Assembly (NCBI RefSeq): GCF_001679725.1
Contig: NZ_CP016282.1
Location: 3,968,001-4,032,000, forward strand
Reading direction: 5' to 3'
DNA from: Cryobacterium arcticum
Lineage (GTDB): Bacteria; Actinomycetota; Actinomycetes; Actinomycetales; Microbacteriaceae
Length of the DNA stretch: 64,000 bases
A program made the position numbers and the translations under genes. Below are positions 16,242 through 24,703 of this stretch, piece after piece. The notes below the pieces were generated by a model. It was not told the origin of the DNA. It ran no database searches and worked only from the letters and a program-made list of their open reading frames with translations. The stretch's first letter is position 1. Every line of letters starts with the position of its first letter.

Positions 16242-16924
16242 AAGTGCTCCTGAGCGGCGGCTTCCGCGGTGTCGAGCCGGTAGCCGACACCGGCGACGGT
16301 GTGGATGAGCCAGGGGTCGCCGAGCCGCTTGCGCAGCGACGAGATGGTGATGCGCACCGCGTTCGTGAACGGGTCGGCGTTCTCGTCCCAGGCCCGTTCG
16401 AGCAGTGTCTCGGCGCTGATCACTCCGCCGCGGGCGGCCAGGAGAACCTCGAGAACGGCGAACTGTTTGCGGGTGAGGGCCACGTAGCGTCCGTCGCGGT
16501 AGACCTCCCGCCGAAAGGTGTCGAGTCTGAGCCCGGCATACTCCTGCACGGGAGGCGCCCCCTCGGCCGGGCGCCGGCCCAGCGCCCGCAGGCGCATGAC
16601 GAGTTCACGTAGTTCGAACGGCTTGGTGACGTAGTCGTCGGCGCCGATCTCGAAGCCGCGGATCTTCTCGTCGAGCAGGTCCGCCGCGGTCAGCATGAGG
16701 ATGCGGCAGGGCAGCCCGGTCGTGATGATCCAGCGGGCGACGTCGTCGCCGTGGGTGCCGGGAATGTCCCGATCGAGGATGACGGCGTCGTACTCATTCA
16801 CCGCCAGGTATTCGAGCGCGGTGTCGCCGTCGCCGACCATGTCCGAGGCAATGGCCTCCAGCCGAAGACCATCGCGGATGGCCTCGGCCAGATAGGGCTC
16901 GTCTTCGACGATCAGTACGCGCAT
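16238..16924 (-). CDS. vanR: Response regulator, OmpR family, VanR-like
   Basis: A 228-residue regulator with a receiver domain (acidic pocket E7/D8, phosphoacceptor D51 in 'LDRDIPG', T79, K101) and a C-terminal winged helix (about 130-220, 'TRKQFAVLEVLL', 'VRITISSLRKRLG'). It is the first gene of the vanR-vanS-vanY block. The spacing to a TACGAT -10-like box six bases before the ATG, and GAGGGG touching the ATG, suggest a leaderless message. It probably activates vanY and its own operon. Confidence 0.88.
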   Translation of the reverse strand: MRVLIVEDEPYLAEAIRDGLRLEAIASDMVGDGDTALEYLAVNEYDAVILDRDIPGTHGDDVARWIITTGLPCRILMLTAADLLDEKIRGFEIGADDYVTKPFELRELVMRLRALGRRPAEGAPPVQEYAGLRLDTFRREVYRDGRYVALTRKQFAVLEVLLAARGGVISAETLLERAWDENADPFTNAVRITISSLRKRLGDPWLIHTVAGVGYRLDTAEAAAQEHL

Positions 16925-17139
16925 CCCCTCATCGTAGGCAGCGGAGGTTATCGTCAGCGTATGCGGGCGCGCCGGTTGAGGCTGGGACGGCGAGGCCGAT
17001 GAGGAGCGCGGCCCGGCGACGCCGTCCGGGCGCTGCGCATTAACGAGTGCCCGGTCAACCTCGAGTCCCGAATCGTGGTCTCACCGGCACTGCAAAAGGA
17101 TCGCCCAGGCGATGGCGACACGTTCGTAGTCGGGAGGGG

Positions 17140-18324
17140 TCAGCCCCGCACGGCGGGAGCGGGAGATCCGGCGGCCTGCCACTCCTGCACGGTGACGGGG
17201 CGGTTCATGCCGGGGCCGGCGTACCAGATCGTGGAGTTGCCGCGGTAGGAGTAGAAGGTGTCTCCGGGCATCCGCTGCACCGACCGGGGTGTGGGAAAGG
17301 CCTCCGCCTGCCATTCGGCGTAACCGAGCGGGCGGCCGGCGCCTGTGCCGAGGTCGAGCATGCGGGCGAACTCGGGAGCCCAGCTCAGCTTGAGATAGCC
17401 CTCGTTGCTTCGCTGCACCTGGGTGCGGAAGCCGGAAGCGGCCCACTCGCCGTAGCTGAGCTTGTGGTTCACGCCGTCGGCACCTTCCACGAAGATCTCC
17501 GCCGAGGTGCCCCACTGGTAGTAGTAACTGTCCTTGATCCACCCCGCGGCGCGCGGGGCCGGTTGGCCGGCGGTGAGCCACTGCGGGAAGGACAGCGGCG
17601 TCCACATCCACTTGCTCTCGCCGCCGGGCCAGAACGTCACCGCGTATACGGTCGGCGACCACGGATACTTCACGAAGTCGGTCGACGCCGGTGTCGGCGT
17701 GCGGAGTCTGTAGACGTCGCGCCACTTCGCAAAGCTCAAGGGGACGGCCGTTTCACTGCCGTCGGCGCCGGGCACGATCTCGAAGATCGTCGAGTCGTAG
17801 ACGACCTTGGCGAGCGTGACAGCGTCGGCCGCCGCGGTGTCTCCAGCGGGGGCGGGAGGGGTCGCGGTGCGGTCGGCGGGGTAGCCGGCGAAGATCTGCA
17901 CCCAGAGCTTCTGGCTGGGGTTGTAGCCCACGCCGATGCGCGTGTAGCGGTCGTTCATGATGTTCGCGTAGTGGCCGCTGGAGGCGATCCACCCCGCCAT
18001 CACCTGGCTGGCGTCGCGGTAGCCCTGGGCGATGTTCTCGCCGTTGGTGTCCCAGCCTTGCGTCAGGCGATCCGAGCGCCAGGTGTTGTCGCTGTGCCGG
18101 TAGCCCGACACGGCCATCTCGTCGGCCCAGGCCTGAGCCACCCGGTTGAGTTCGTCGCTCTCGACGAGCGGGATGCCGCCGTCCCGTGTGCGGGTCTCGT
18201 TGGTGAGGCGCACCACCGCGGACCGTTCGTCGGCGGGGGCCGCGTTCGCCGCTCCCACTCCCCCGGCAAGAACCGACAGGGCAACGAGCACGGCGCCGAG
18301 CTTCAGCGTGAGTCTGGTGCGCAT
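17140..18324 (-). CDS. Secreted CAP/SCP-domain protein with five C-terminal repeats
   Basis: A 394-residue protein from ATG 18324; the preceding 20 codons of open frame are not protein-like. It has a signal peptide (about 1-29, cleavage after 'GAANA'). The CAP domain (about 35-150) has 'NRVAQAWADEMA', 'YRHS', 'GENIAQG' and 'SSGHYANIM', the usual His/Glu cleft residues. The rest is five repeats of about 45-50 residues, each ending in a variant of L-S-F/Y-x-x-W ('LSFAKWRDV', 'LSFPQWLTA', 'LSYGEWAAS', 'LGYAEWQAE', 'VTVQEWQAA'). These may bind wall or glycan. Function is unknown. Confidence 0.85.
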   Translation of the reverse strand: MRTRLTLKLGAVLVALSVLAGGVGAANAAPADERSAVVRLTNETRTRDGGIPLVESDELNRVAQAWADEMAVSGYRHSDNTWRSDRLTQGWDTNGENIAQGYRDASQVMAGWIASSGHYANIMNDRYTRIGVGYNPSQKLWVQIFAGYPADRTATPPAPAGDTAAADAVTLAKVVYDSTIFEIVPGADGSETAVPLSFAKWRDVYRLRTPTPASTDFVKYPWSPTVYAVTFWPGGESKWMWTPLSFPQWLTAGQPAPRAAGWIKDSYYYQWGTSAEIFVEGADGVNHKLSYGEWAASGFRTQVQRSNEGYLKLSWAPEFARMLDLGTGAGRPLGYAEWQAEAFPTPRSVQRMPGDTFYSYRGNSTIWYAGPGMNRPVTVQEWQAAGSPAPAVRG

Positions 18325-18423
18325 GATTCTCCAAGGGCTTCGCGCCTGGACACCATCGCGGCACCGGGCCCCCGAGCATGACACAGTACGGGTCGGCCAC
18401 GCCAGGAATCGGCGGGAACCCGG

Positions 18424-18927
18424 CTAGGGCGCGTTGACCACGTCGACGCTGTCGACGGCGGCCGTCATCGACTCGAGGAACTGTCGCACGAGGGCCGCGT
18501 CGTCCGGGCTGAGTGCCCGGGCCGCCTCGATCATGCGGGAGTGCATGGCGCCCAGGGTCTGGCGCACCTCTTCGTCGGAACCCGGTGTGGCGGTGATCAT
18601 GTTGCTGCGGCGGTTGGTGGGGTGTGGGGTGCGCTGCACATGGCCGCTCTTGGTGAGCCGGTCGAGCAGAGCGGTCACGGACGCGCTCGTCATACCGAGG
18701 TGGTCGGCGAGGTTGCGACCCGACACGATTCGTTGTTCGCCCTGCGCCTTGATGAGAAACCGGAGCGCCTGGAGGTCCGTCGTGCCCATCCGCATGGAGT
18801 CGCGGGTGCGCCGGCGCATTGCTTCTTCTGCCAGTCGGTAGTCCAACAGGGTCGCGATCACCTCGTCGGCATGTGGCGCACTAACCGGACCGGTCAGACC
18901 GTCCGGTTGGTGGGGGACATTTTCCAT
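18424..18927 (-). CDS. MarR-family regulator 1
   Basis: A 167-residue winged-helix regulator. The HTH and wing lie around residues 50-115 ('GRNLADHLGMTSASVTALLDRLTKSGHV', then 'NRRSNMITATP'). It is paralogous to the next gene upstream (same layout, 'DLxALRxLI', 'SAS-T-LxDRLxKxGxV'). It starts 22 bases after the stop of that gene, and a palindromic ACGG-N-CCGT site overlaps the junction. Its ligand and targets are unknown; the flanking small membrane-protein genes to the right are candidates. Confidence 0.87.
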   Translation of the reverse strand: MENVPHQPDGLTGPVSAPHADEVIATLLDYRLAEEAMRRRTRDSMRMGTTDLQALRFLIKAQGEQRIVSGRNLADHLGMTSASVTALLDRLTKSGHVQRTPHPTNRRSNMITATPGSDEEVRQTLGAMHSRMIEAARALSPDDAALVRQFLESMTAAVDSVDVVNAP

Positions 18928-18939
18928 GCAGAAAGTTTA

Positions 18940-18952
18940 TTACGGTCCGTTA
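18940..18952. promoter_or_regulatory. Palindrome between the two MarR genes, candidate operator
   Basis: TTACGGTCCGTTA has an ACGG-N-CCGT core. It overlaps the stop codon of MarR gene 2 and sits 13 bases before the ATG of MarR gene 1, next to a TAATAA -10-like box on the reverse strand. Confidence 0.4.
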
Positions 18953-19498
18953 GGGCTGAGCGGATGCCGACCGGGCAGGCGGTACGTCGGAGTCGACGTG
19001 CGCGTCGATTTCGTCCACCGCCGCTCGCATGTTCTGCAGGAAGTCCACGACAACCTTGGCCTGAGCGGGGTCCAGCCGATTGGCCACCTCAACCATTCGC
19101 TCGGGCACGTCGCCCAGTGCGGCCTGGATTTCGGCATCCGTCGTAGCGGTGGGAATCAGGATCAGCGCCCGGCGGTCAAACGGGCTGTGCTCGCGCCGCA
19201 CCTGACCGGCTTTTTCGAGGCGGTCGATCAACACCGTGGTCGAGGCGCTGGAGATGCCCAGGTAGGTGGTCAATTCCTTCGGACCGATGGAGCGGCCGTC
19301 CTGCTTCGCCGTGATGAGGTAACGCAGCGCCAGCAGGTCGTTCTCACCGAGACCCATGGCGCGTTGGGTGCGGCTGCGCATGGCGGATTCCGCCGCCCGA
19401 TACGTTCTCATGGCCTCGAGCACGGCCACGCTCCGCTCGCGCTGGGCGTCGTCGGAGTACCAGTAATGCGTTCCCGCGTCCTGAACCGAATATGCCAT
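18950..19498 (-). CDS. MarR-family regulator 2
   Basis: A 182-residue winged-helix regulator paralogous to MarR 1 ('KELTTYLGISSASTTVLIDRLEKAGQV', wing 'DRRALILIPT'). It is the first gene of the two-MarR unit and divergent from the small gene at 19652. No ribosome site precedes the ATG; TAGTAT/TATTTAT lies 2-12 bases before it, so the message may be leaderless. The intergenic region holds several CTAG/TTAG half-sites suited to autoregulation. Confidence 0.87.
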   Translation of the reverse strand: MAYSVQDAGTHYWYSDDAQRERSVAVLEAMRTYRAAESAMRSRTQRAMGLGENDLLALRYLITAKQDGRSIGPKELTTYLGISSASTTVLIDRLEKAGQVRREHSPFDRRALILIPTATTDAEIQAALGDVPERMVEVANRLDPAQAKVVVDFLQNMRAAVDEIDAHVDSDVPPARSASAQP

Positions 19499-19640
19499 CT
19501 ATAAATACTAGTTCATCTAACAACTTGTCGTACAGGTGTCCCCGATGGCATGAAGGAGGCGAAGGTGAGTGTTATTTGCATTTCTTTTTCCTTCGTGTAA
19601 ATTATTACTAGACAGCCGAACTAATAGACCATCTAGCTAA
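19499..19640. promoter_or_regulatory. AT-rich divergent control region for MarR genes and 19652 gene
   Basis: This stretch is much richer in A/T than its surroundings. It contains CTAGTTCATCTAA (19509-19521) and, inverted, CTAGACAGCCGAACTAA (19608-19624), plus ATAGACCATCTAGCTA (19625-19640). The shared CTAG...CTAA halves look like regulator sites flanking both start codons. The 19652 gene has an AAGGGGAAAG ribosome site. Confidence 0.45.
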
Positions 19641-19651
19641 AGGGGAAAGTA

Positions 19652-19978
19652 ATGACGCTTATCAACACCAGGCCACGCACGGATGCCCCGATGGCTGTTC
19701 CCACGGCTGTCCCGACCGCCGAGATCGCCTGGTATAACCCCGAAGGCAACCTCTGGGTCGCCGCGGCGAACGGCGAGCACGCCGGGATGGTCGAGTTCGT
19801 CGACGGACACTTCACCGTTCGCAGCAGCACGGGATCCGTCGTGGCCGAGACCAGCAGCATCCCCGCCGCCCAGGCCGCGCTGGCCCGCTACATCGACGCG
19901 CCCACCTCGGTGCCGCCGCGCTCGTTCTTCCGACGGGAGCCGCGTCCGGTCTACCTGCGCGACTCCATCGCCGCCTAA
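19652..19978 (+). CDS. Small protein of unknown function
   Basis: A 108-residue protein with a good ribosome site (AAAGGGGAAAG before ATG). It has no signal peptide or membrane segment. The middle ('AEIAWYNPEGNLWVAAANGEHAGMVEFVDG') looks like a small beta-sheet domain, and the end is Pro/Arg-rich. It is divergent from the MarR pair and followed 86 bases later by a GlsB-type membrane protein, so both may be MarR targets. I do not recognise the family. Confidence 0.65.
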   Translation: MTLINTRPRTDAPMAVPTAVPTAEIAWYNPEGNLWVAAANGEHAGMVEFVDGHFTVRSSTGSVVAETSSIPAAQAALARYIDAPTSVPPRSFFRREPRPVYLRDSIAA

Positions 19979-20064
19979 CTCGTCCCAACCCGCACCACCT
20001 TCACAGCATCACCGTTTACCGCACCACCCTTCATCGCACCAAAGATCAGAAAGCAGACACACTC

Positions 20065-20325
20065 ATGGGCTTCTTCGGATTCCTTCTTCTCGGCCTCCTC
20101 GCCGGCGCCATCGCCAAGCTCATCCTCCCCGGCAAGGACGGCGGCGGCTGGGTCGTCACCCTCGTGCTCGGCGTTGTCGGCGCACTGCTCGGCGGGTTCC
20201 TCGGCGGTCTGCTCTTCAACGCACCGCTGCAGGACTTCTTCTCGCTGCAGACCTGGCTCCTGGCCATCGGTGGCTCGATCATCGTGCTCGTGATCTACGG
20301 CGCGCTCACCGGACGCCGCCGCTAG
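20065..20325 (+). CDS. GlsB/YeaQ/YmgE-family membrane protein
   Basis: An 86-residue protein with three membrane segments (about 3-20, 28-52, 62-82) and the glycine-rich 'AGAIAKLILPG' and 'GALLGGFLGGLLF' patterns of the transglycosylase-associated (GlsB/YeaQ) family, often stress-induced. Despite the family name no transglycosylase activity is established. It follows the 19652 gene and ends before a strong hairpin. Confidence 0.9.
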   Translation: MGFFGFLLLGLLAGAIAKLILPGKDGGGWVVTLVLGVVGALLGGFLGGLLFNAPLQDFFSLQTWLLAIGGSIIVLVIYGALTGRRR

Positions 20326-20351
20326 GCAGCACCGCACTACTCAGTACGTCA

Positions 20352-20380
20352 CGGCACCGGCCCCTCAGGGGTCGGTGCCG
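20352..20380 (+). terminator. Terminator after GlsB-type gene
   Basis: A 13-bp stem with one G-U pair (20352-20364 with 20368-20380) has a TCA loop. There is no T tract, which is common in this GC-rich genome. It lies between convergent genes. Confidence 0.7.
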
Positions 20381-20429
20381 CGTCAGTTAACCGCCATGCC
20401 GAACTGCCGGCCTGTCCGGGTCCGATGGG

Positions 20430-21287
20430 TCAGGCCAGTACGTCCATGAAGGCCGCCGCGGCCAGTGTGCACCGGCGTTCCGAGGCGATGACGCCCACCC
20501 GCCACTCAATGGTCTCGACCAGCGGCACGTGCACGAGGTTCTCGAATCGGTCGGCGAGGTGGGTGGTCAGCACCACTGCGGCCAGCCCGCTGAGCACGAT
20601 GTCCGCCGCCGTGTTCACATCGTTCACCTCGTAGGCCAGGTGCGGCGCCACCCGCGCACGCTCGAATCCCCGGTCCGTCATGGCCCGCAGCGCCCAGGTC
20701 GAGGTGAATCCCACCAGATCGATCCCCGCGAGTTCGGCCAGCGACACTGACTCGCGCCCCGCCAGCGGATGCATCGGCCCGACCGCCGCCGTGAGCACCT
20801 CGCTGTGCAGCTCGCGCACGAGCAACCCCGGTTCCTTGGCGCGCCGCAACGGCACGACGGCCACGTCGAGCGCGCCCTCGCTCACCGCGGCGAACAGGTC
20901 CATGATCGGGGCCTGACGCAGTTCGATCCGCACGGCGGGGTGGGCGGCGCGATACGACGTGAGGGCGGCGATCATCCCCCGCCAGGCGCCCTGTGTGACG
21001 CCGATGGCGAGGCGCCCGCGAATCTCGGCCCGATCGGGCGCGAGCAGCTCCCGGGTTTCGTCGACCGATCTCAGGATGCCGCGGGCCCGCTCCAACAGCA
21101 GCTCGCCATCCTGGGTCAGGCTGATCTTCTGCGTGGAGCGTTCGAACAACGACACCCCGAGCTCGGTCTCGAGGGCCTTGATCTGCGTGCTGATCGCGGA
21201 CTGCACCACATGGCTCCGCCGCGCGGCGCGAGTGAAGCTGAGCTCCTCGGCCGCGGCCACGAAGTACTCCAGCTGCTTGAGCTCCAC
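20430..21287 (-). CDS. LysR-family regulator
   Basis: A 285-residue LTTR. The N-terminal winged helix (1-60, 'SFTRAARRSHVVQSAISTQIKALETELGVSLFER') is followed by a periplasmic-binding-like effector domain ('LAIGVTQGAWRGMIAAL', 'DVAVVPLRR'). It is divergent from an MFS transporter gene 145 bases away, the classic LysR/target layout, with a dyad close to its own start. The effector is unknown. Confidence 0.92.
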   Translation of the reverse strand: MELKQLEYFVAAAEELSFTRAARRSHVVQSAISTQIKALETELGVSLFERSTQKISLTQDGELLLERARGILRSVDETRELLAPDRAEIRGRLAIGVTQGAWRGMIAALTSYRAAHPAVRIELRQAPIMDLFAAVSEGALDVAVVPLRRAKEPGLLVRELHSEVLTAAVGPMHPLAGRESVSLAELAGIDLVGFTSTWALRAMTDRGFERARVAPHLAYEVNDVNTAADIVLSGLAAVVLTTHLADRFENLVHVPLVETIEWRVGVIASERRCTLAAAAFMDVLA

Positions 21288-21311
21288 AGCACCCCTTGGT
21301 CATCTGATCTT

Positions 21312-21328
21312 GAGATACACCTTATCTC
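21312..21328. promoter_or_regulatory. Dyad in the LysR/MFS intergenic region, candidate LysR operator
   Basis: GAGATA-N5-TATCTC (21312-21317 and 21323-21328) is a perfect inverted repeat. An outer TGATC/GATCA pair (21305-21309, 21330-21334) extends it. It lies 24 bases from the LysR start and about 105 from the MFS start. Confidence 0.55.
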
Positions 21329-21432
21329 CGATCATCACCGGAATCGAGGACTATCCGGAGCCCAGAGACGCTTGGATCAGACGTGGCATCGACATCACTG
21401 CCACATCTCGGCTCCGTCTGAAAGGCCCTCCG

Positions 21433-22713
21433 ATGAACACACTCTCCGGCTTGAACGCCCCCAGTGCTCCCGCCACGGCCGCCGCACCCTCGGGCCAGGC
21501 GCCGTCCGCCGGGCCGCGCAACGGCCGGGTCAGCCACGGAACCGGGTTCTGGATCGCCGCGGTCGCGTTCCTGATCGTGATGGCCTACAGCACGGTGCCC
21601 ACGCCGCTCTGGTCGCTGTATCAGGTGCGGGATGGCTTCTCCACCTTCGCCATCACGATCGCCTTCGCCGCGTACGCGGTCGGCGTGGTGGTCAGCCTCT
21701 TCCTGGCTGGGCACCTGGGCGACACCGTCGGTCGGCGCCGCCTGCTGCTCGTCGCCCTCGCGCTCGAGATCGTGTCGGCCGTCATGTTCATCGCCTGGCC
21801 CGAACTGGCGGGGTTGATCACGGCTCGCGTCGTCTCCGGCCTCGGCATCGGGATGCTGACCGCCACCGCGACGGCTCACATCGTGGACCTGCACCTCACC
21901 GCACGCTCCTCCGCCGACCCCACCCGCGGGCAGATCGTCTCGGGCATGGCCAATCTCGGCGGCTTCGGCGTGGGCGCCCTCGGGTCGGGCCTCCTCGCCC
22001 AGTTCGCACCCGAGCCTCTCGTCACGCCGTATGTCGTGTTCCTCGTGCTGCTCGCCCTCGCCTTCGTCGGCATTTTGCTGGTGCCCGAGACGGCCAATCG
22101 GCCGGCGGTGGCGCCACGGTACCGGCCACAGCGGGTGAGCGTGCCCGCACACACCGGGCGGTTCCTGCTCGCCGGCGGCCTCGCGTTCGTGGCCTTCGCG
22201 GTGCTCGGTCTGTTCACCTCCCTCGCACCGAGTTTCGTCTCCGGCCGGCTGCAGATCAGTTCCCATGCCGTGGCTGGGCTCGTCGTGTTCGGCACCTTTG
22301 CGGCCGCCGCGCTCTCCCAGGTCGCCGTGCGGAGCCTGACGCCGCGCACCCAGATCCTGGTGGGCACCGTGCTCTTCACGGTCGGCCTCGCCGGGGTCGC
22401 CGCCGTGGTGGTGGCGGCGGGCAACGTCCTGCTGTTCGTACTCGGCGGCGTGGTCGCCGGCGCAGGTGCCGGCATCCTCTTCAAGGCGGCCTTGGCCGTG
22501 GCCGGTTCGCTGGCTTCGTCGGCGAACCGGGGCGAGGTGCTCGCGGGCATCTTCCTGATCGGATATGTGGGCCTCACCCTGCCCGTGGTGGGAATCGGGG
22601 TGGCCACGCTCACGGTGAGCCTCGCCGCGGCGCTCGTCGGGTTCGCCGCCATGATCATCGCCCTGGCGCTGGCGACGGCGCTGCCGCTGCTCGCTCCGCG
22701 GCACTGGAACTGA
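21433..22713 (+). CDS. MFS transporter
   Basis: A 426-residue drug/metabolite exporter of the major facilitator superfamily. After a 36-residue polar N-terminus, about twelve membrane segments follow. Motif A is intact (G93-H-L-G-D-T-V-G-R-R-R between segments 2 and 3). ATG 21433 is chosen because upstream residues of the open frame are antisense to LysR. It is divergent from the LysR gene, which probably controls it. The substrate is unknown. A separate SDR gene follows 119 bases downstream on the same strand. Confidence 0.9.
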   Translation: MNTLSGLNAPSAPATAAAPSGQAPSAGPRNGRVSHGTGFWIAAVAFLIVMAYSTVPTPLWSLYQVRDGFSTFAITIAFAAYAVGVVVSLFLAGHLGDTVGRRRLLLVALALEIVSAVMFIAWPELAGLITARVVSGLGIGMLTATATAHIVDLHLTARSSADPTRGQIVSGMANLGGFGVGALGSGLLAQFAPEPLVTPYVVFLVLLALAFVGILLVPETANRPAVAPRYRPQRVSVPAHTGRFLLAGGLAFVAFAVLGLFTSLAPSFVSGRLQISSHAVAGLVVFGTFAAAALSQVAVRSLTPRTQILVGTVLFTVGLAGVAAVVVAAGNVLLFVLGGVVAGAGAGILFKAALAVAGSLASSANRGEVLAGIFLIGYVGLTLPVVGIGVATLTVSLAAALVGFAAMIIALALATALPLLAPRHWN

Positions 22714-22832
22714 CCCGAAGCCGTTCACGGCGACCGTTGCCGGATTCCCGATCCTGGTTACGATCGAGGGGCAGGTCGGGGCCATCGCCCGCCCCCGGCG
22801 AGCATCCTGAGCGGGGGAGCCAAGGAGCCCAC

Positions 22833-23609
22833 ATGTCCCGCACGTATCTCGTCACCGGCGCCGCTTCCGGCATCGGCCAGGCCACCGCCGAACGCCTCCG
22901 CAGCCAGGGCGACCGCGTCATCGGCGCCGACCTCCACGACGCCGACATCCAGGTGGACCTGTCCACCGCCGCAGGGCGGGAGGAACTCATCGCTCGGGCC
23001 GGCGAGCTGAGCGGCGGCAGCCTCGACGGTGTCGCGGCGATCGCCGGCCTGGCCGCTCCCATTGCGGCAACCGTGGCGGTGAACTACTTCGGCGCCATCG
23101 GCACCCTCGTCGGCGCCCGGCCGTTGCTGGCCACGTCCCCGGCGCCACGGGCCGTTGCCGTCTCTTCGATCTCCTCACTGCAGCCGGCCGATACCGCCCT
23201 GGTGGAGCTGATGCTGGCCGGCGACGAAGCCGGCGCCCTGGCGCTGGCCGAGGTGCTGGCTGCCGGCGCGGATGCCCACCAGATCTACGCGTCCTCTAAG
23301 CAGGCCCTGTCCCGATGGCTGCGGCGCACCGCCGCGTCGGCGGACTGGGCCGGCGCGGGCATCGCGCTGAACGGGGTCGGCCCCGGCGTGGTGATCACGC
23401 CGATGACCCGCGACCTGATGGCCACGCCGGAGTCCGTCGCCGCCCTGCTGGAGATGGTGCCGATGCCGCTGAACGGGCCGGTGGAGCCGGAGAAGGTCGC
23501 CGATCTCCTCTGCTGGCTGCTCGGCGAGGGCAACTCCCATGTGACCGGCCAGATCGTCTTCATCGACGGAGGCTACGACGCGCTGACCCGCTCCGACACG
23601 GTCTGGTGA
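22833..23609 (+). CDS. Short-chain dehydrogenase with altered NAG motif
   Basis: A 258-residue SDR with T8-G-A-A-S-G-I-G, S111-S-I-S, Y152-A-S-S-K156 and a C-terminal 'GQIVFIDGGYDAL', so the cofactor site and active Tyr/Lys are present. The usual N-N-A-G after strand four is replaced by A-I-A-G (69-72), and the enzyme is short in that region. This resembles the 3-alpha-hydroxysteroid-dehydrogenase-like group. ATG 22833 has AAGGAG at good spacing. It may be co-expressed with the MFS gene or separate. Confidence 0.88.
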   Translation: MSRTYLVTGAASGIGQATAERLRSQGDRVIGADLHDADIQVDLSTAAGREELIARAGELSGGSLDGVAAIAGLAAPIAATVAVNYFGAIGTLVGARPLLATSPAPRAVAVSSISSLQPADTALVELMLAGDEAGALALAEVLAAGADAHQIYASSKQALSRWLRRTAASADWAGAGIALNGVGPGVVITPMTRDLMATPESVAALLEMVPMPLNGPVEPEKVADLLCWLLGEGNSHVTGQIVFIDGGYDALTRSDTVW

Positions 23610-23646
23610 GCGGCGCGGCGGCGCATCCGGTCCGCTGACGGCCGTC

Positions 23647-23685
23647 CTGCCCCTTGTGGCGACGATGACCCCCGTCGTGGGGCAG
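23647..23685 (+). terminator. Hairpin after SDR gene
   Basis: CTGCCCC (23647-23653) pairs with GGGGCAG (23679-23685), with an inner CGAC/GTCG helix. It is followed by AATAGG. It probably ends the SDR transcript. Confidence 0.5.
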
Positions 23686-23716
23686 AATAGGCAGACGAGT
23701 TCCAATGGAGGACAGC

Positions 23717-23956
23717 ATGAGCGGCGACACCCAGGACGAACCGATTCAGGACCAGCACAGCTTCACCGGTGACGACATGGTGGCGGGCATCCTGGTGCAG
23801 CACGAGGCCGACCTGGCCGGCCACGATGAGGCCGAGGTTCTGGATGCGCTGCGGGAACGTCTCGCCGATGGCGGCCACGAGATGACCGACGAGGTCCTCC
23901 GCGAGCACGCGCACCGCATCGCCGGGCTCAAGCCCAACAAGTTCTCCGAGCAGTAG
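23717..23956 (+). CDS. Small acidic protein, unknown function
   Basis: A 79-residue acidic protein rich in Glu, Asp and His, predicted helical ('ADLAGHDEAEVLDALRERLADGG'). ATG 23717 is preferred over ATG 23705 because GGAGGACAGC gives correct ribosome-site spacing. There is no signal or membrane segment. Similar short proteins occur in Microbacteriaceae, but I cannot assign a function. Confidence 0.68.
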   Translation: MSGDTQDEPIQDQHSFTGDDMVAGILVQHEADLAGHDEAEVLDALRERLADGGHEMTDEVLREHAHRIAGLKPNKFSEQ

Positions 23957-24009
23957 CGACAGCAGCAGTGGGCTGAGCTGCCTGCTCCGCGTTACCGCGG
24001 CATTGCCTT

Positions 24010-24035
24010 GCCCGCCTCACGGCGCACGGGCGGGC
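24010..24035 (+). terminator. Terminator between convergent genes
   Basis: GCCCGCC (24010-24016) pairs with GGCGGGC (24029-24035), followed by TTCCTT. It lies between the small acidic gene and the convergent GPP34 gene. Confidence 0.65.
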
Positions 24036-24039
24036 TTCC

Positions 24040-24687
24040 TTAGACGGCGGAGCCGGTGGCGATGTACAGCGCGCTCAGGGCGCCCCGGGCGGTGATGGCG
24101 ACGTTCTCCGGGTAGTCGCCGAGCACCGGAGGCCTGCGCAGCCCGCCTTTCGGGCTCCAGCCCCAGGCCGAGTGCCGGCGGATGTCGAGCAGCATGGCCG
24201 CGCGCGGGTCATCCGGCGACGGTTCCCGCTCCAGGCGGGCTACGGCTTCTTCCCGCAGGTACACGTCGACGGGCTCGAGGTGGCCGTCGCGGCCACGCGG
24301 GGTGCCGTGGACGACGAAGACACCCCGGTCGACCAGGCTGGCGGTGGTCGCCTCAGAGACGGATGCCCACAGGTCGGTCACGGCGAAGTACACCTTCCAC
24401 GGCTTCCCGCGGGCCACAAACGCCTCCAACGCCGCGTCGAGCGGCAGGTTGCCCGTCGGTGACCCATCCACCACGGTGAGGGCGGCGCTCGAGGGCTGGC
24501 CGAAGCGGGACTTCTTGGCCACGAGCCGGCCGCGCAGGGCGAGGTCGATGATCGCGGCGACGGCGAGGTCCATCGCTCCGAAGCGGAGGTGTCCGGTGAG
24601 GGGCGGCAGCGCCAGCTGCAGTTCTTCGGGCAAGCTCAATGTTGTGGTCGTGACATCGGCACGGGTATTCAGGTCGCAGTTGGGCAC
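24040..24687 (-). CDS. GPP34-family protein
   Basis: A 215-residue protein of the GPP34 (Golgi phosphoprotein 3-like) family, which in Actinobacteria occurs as cytosolic proteins of uncertain role; the eukaryotic member binds phosphatidylinositol-4-phosphate. Family marks are the N-terminal 'LSLPEELQLALPP', 'FGAMDLAVAAIIDLALRGRL' and the C-terminal 'AITARGALSALYIA'. It is the second gene of a pair; a thioredoxin-like gene ends 16 bases upstream. The substrate or lipid is not inferable. Confidence 0.82.
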   Translation of the reverse strand: MPNCDLNTRADVTTTTLSLPEELQLALPPLTGHLRFGAMDLAVAAIIDLALRGRLVAKKSRFGQPSSAALTVVDGSPTGNLPLDAALEAFVARGKPWKVYFAVTDLWASVSEATTASLVDRGVFVVHGTPRGRDGHLEPVDVYLREEAVARLEREPSPDDPRAAMLLDIRRHSAWGWSPKGGLRRPPVLGDYPENVAITARGALSALYIATGSAV

Positions 24688-24703
24688 GGGTGGGCTCCTC
24701 TGA

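Noticed and set aside
14407..16924. Complete vancomycin-resistance operon
   Set aside because: Only regulator and carboxypeptidase genes are present; no D-Ala-D-Lac ligase, dehydrogenase or dipeptidase.
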